Source of the DNA: Neodiprion pinetum
Lineage: Eukaryota > Arthropoda > Insecta > Hymenoptera > Diprionidae
Assembly (NCBI RefSeq): GCF_021155775.2
Contig: NC_060237.1
Location: forward strand, 2,048,501 to 2,112,500
Reading direction: 5' to 3'
Length of the DNA stretch: 64,000 nt
Shown: positions 63,201 through 64,000 of the stretch, piece after piece
Layout of the letters: every line of letters starts with the position of its first letter
Position numbering within the stretch: position 1 is the stretch's first letter
Program-made: the position numbers and the translations under genes
The notes under the pieces: model-generated
What the model was told of the DNA's origin: nothing
What the model saw: only the letters and a program-made list of their open reading frames with translations
Databases searched by the model: none

Positions 63201-64000
63201 ACGCTCTTTTCGCTGCGTTTTCTGAGTTCCTGGGGGTCCAATTGGTCGGGAAAAAGTCATACGAATCAATTCCGTGACGAAAAATTTTTTGGTTAAAAAA
63301 AAAGGGAGGCTAACCCCTTTGTATTTTTGGCGAAAATTTTCGCGATTTTGAAAAGTGCTGGAATCAATTCTTTCAGGCACTATTCCGACGTAATTTTGCG
63401 AGAGAAATCGATTGGGCGCAGTCCCAATACGCTGCGATCAACGCATCAAAAGTTACAGCCGAAAAACGAGAACCTGTGTTTTCGACATTTTTCAGCAGGT
63501 GCTTTTTCCGTCGTAACTTTCTCCTGTCGATCCCACGCTCTTTTCGCTGCGTTTTCTGAGTTCCTGGGGGTCCAATTGGTCGGGAAAAAGTCATACGAAT
63601 CAATTCCGTGACGAAAAATTTTTTGGTTAAAAAAAAAGGGAGGCTAACCCCTTTGTATTTTTTGCGAAAATTTTCGCGATTTTGAAAAGTGCTGGAATCA
63701 ATTCTTTCAGGCACTATTCCGACGTAATTTTGTGAGAGAAATCGATTGGGCGCAGTCCCAATACGCTGCGATCAACGCATCAAAAGTTACAGCCAAAAAA
63801 CGAGAACCTGTGTTTTCGACATTTTTCAGCAGGTGCTTTTTCCGTCGTAACTTCTCTCCTGTCGATCCGACGCTCTTTTCGCTGCGTTTTCTGAGTTCCT
63901 GGGGGTCCAATTGGTCGGGAAAAAGTCATACGAATCAATTCCGAGACGAAAAATTTTTTGGTTAAAAAAAAAGGAAGGCTAACTAAGGAAGGCACTATTC
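51251..64000. repeat. 335-bp satellite DNA array, at least 38 monomers, open at right edge
   Basis: Counting monomers from the word TAACCCC, starts recur every 335 bp from 51251. There are 38 complete head-to-tail copies, all 335 bp except one of 334 bp, then a broken 39th from 63980. Copies differ mainly by single substitutions, for example GAAAAACG / AAAAAACG / AAAAAACAAG / TTAAAACG after the constant word TTACAGCC. Each monomer has an A-tract (GGTTAAAAAAAAAGG), the palindrome GCGAAAATTTTCGC (broken by T-to-G in some copies) and the hairpin ATTGGG-CGCAGT-CCCAAT. The repeated short ORFs in both strands are by-products of homogeneous sequence; 335 is not a multiple of three and stop positions vary. 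Such arrays are typical of (peri)centromeric or other heterochromatin. Confidence 0.98.

Noticed and set aside
51313..63995. Dozens of near-identical 67-, 77- and 89-codon ORFs on both strands
   Set aside because: They repeat at the satellite period, overlap in several frames, and vary with single substitutions and one indel; they reflect tandem DNA, not a protein family.
1..64000. CRISPR arrays, bacterial operons, or transposase/reverse-transcriptase genes
   Set aside because: None seen. The tandem repeats lack spacers and the genes are intron-containing animal genes.

Overview
The window is nuclear DNA of an animal, most likely an insect. All four recognisable genes are split by GT-AG introns of about 70 bp to 12.6 kb, and their protein sequences match well-known metazoan families. 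The non-coding DNA is rich in CpG and in short TC/GA and TA microsatellites. I lean towards a hymenopteran because of this high CpG content, but that is an inference and the species cannot be fixed from the sequence alone.

Layout: (1) 1-7947, minus strand: the 5' part of a Gas2-like (pickled-eggs family) cytoskeletal linker gene, with three exons that join in frame and encode the calponin-homology domain; the gene runs off the left edge. (2) 7948-21488: about 13.5 kb with no coding sequence I can support. (3) 21489-22907, plus strand: mRpS27 (mitochondrial small-subunit protein mS27), two exons. (4) 23789-26144, minus strand: Ccdc22, seven exons, complete, tail to tail with mRpS27. (5) 27126-47966, plus strand: a complete DENND5 (Rab GEF/effector) gene of at least 19 exons, head to head with Ccdc22 across a 981-bp presumed divergent promoter; its first intron is 12.6 kb. 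(6) 47967-50920: probable DENND5 3' UTR and flank. (7) about 51.25 kb to the right edge: a satellite array of 38 complete 335-bp monomers (one is 334 bp), with higher-order structure at 1,005 bp and 5,695 bp.

Ccdc22 and DENND5 both act in endosomal membrane traffic (Commander/CCC complex; Rab39/Rab6 pathways), so their shared upstream region is functionally plausible. mRpS27 belongs to mitochondrial translation and Gas2-like to actin-microtubule cross-linking; neither has an obvious link to its neighbours.

I found no undescribed enzyme or defence system. The most unusual elements are the hierarchically organised satellite array, two optional in-frame exons in DENND5 (9 nt and 114 nt), and some candidate regulatory sites in its large first intron. 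Exon borders were worked out by hand from splice consensus, reading phase and family similarity; no transcript data were available.
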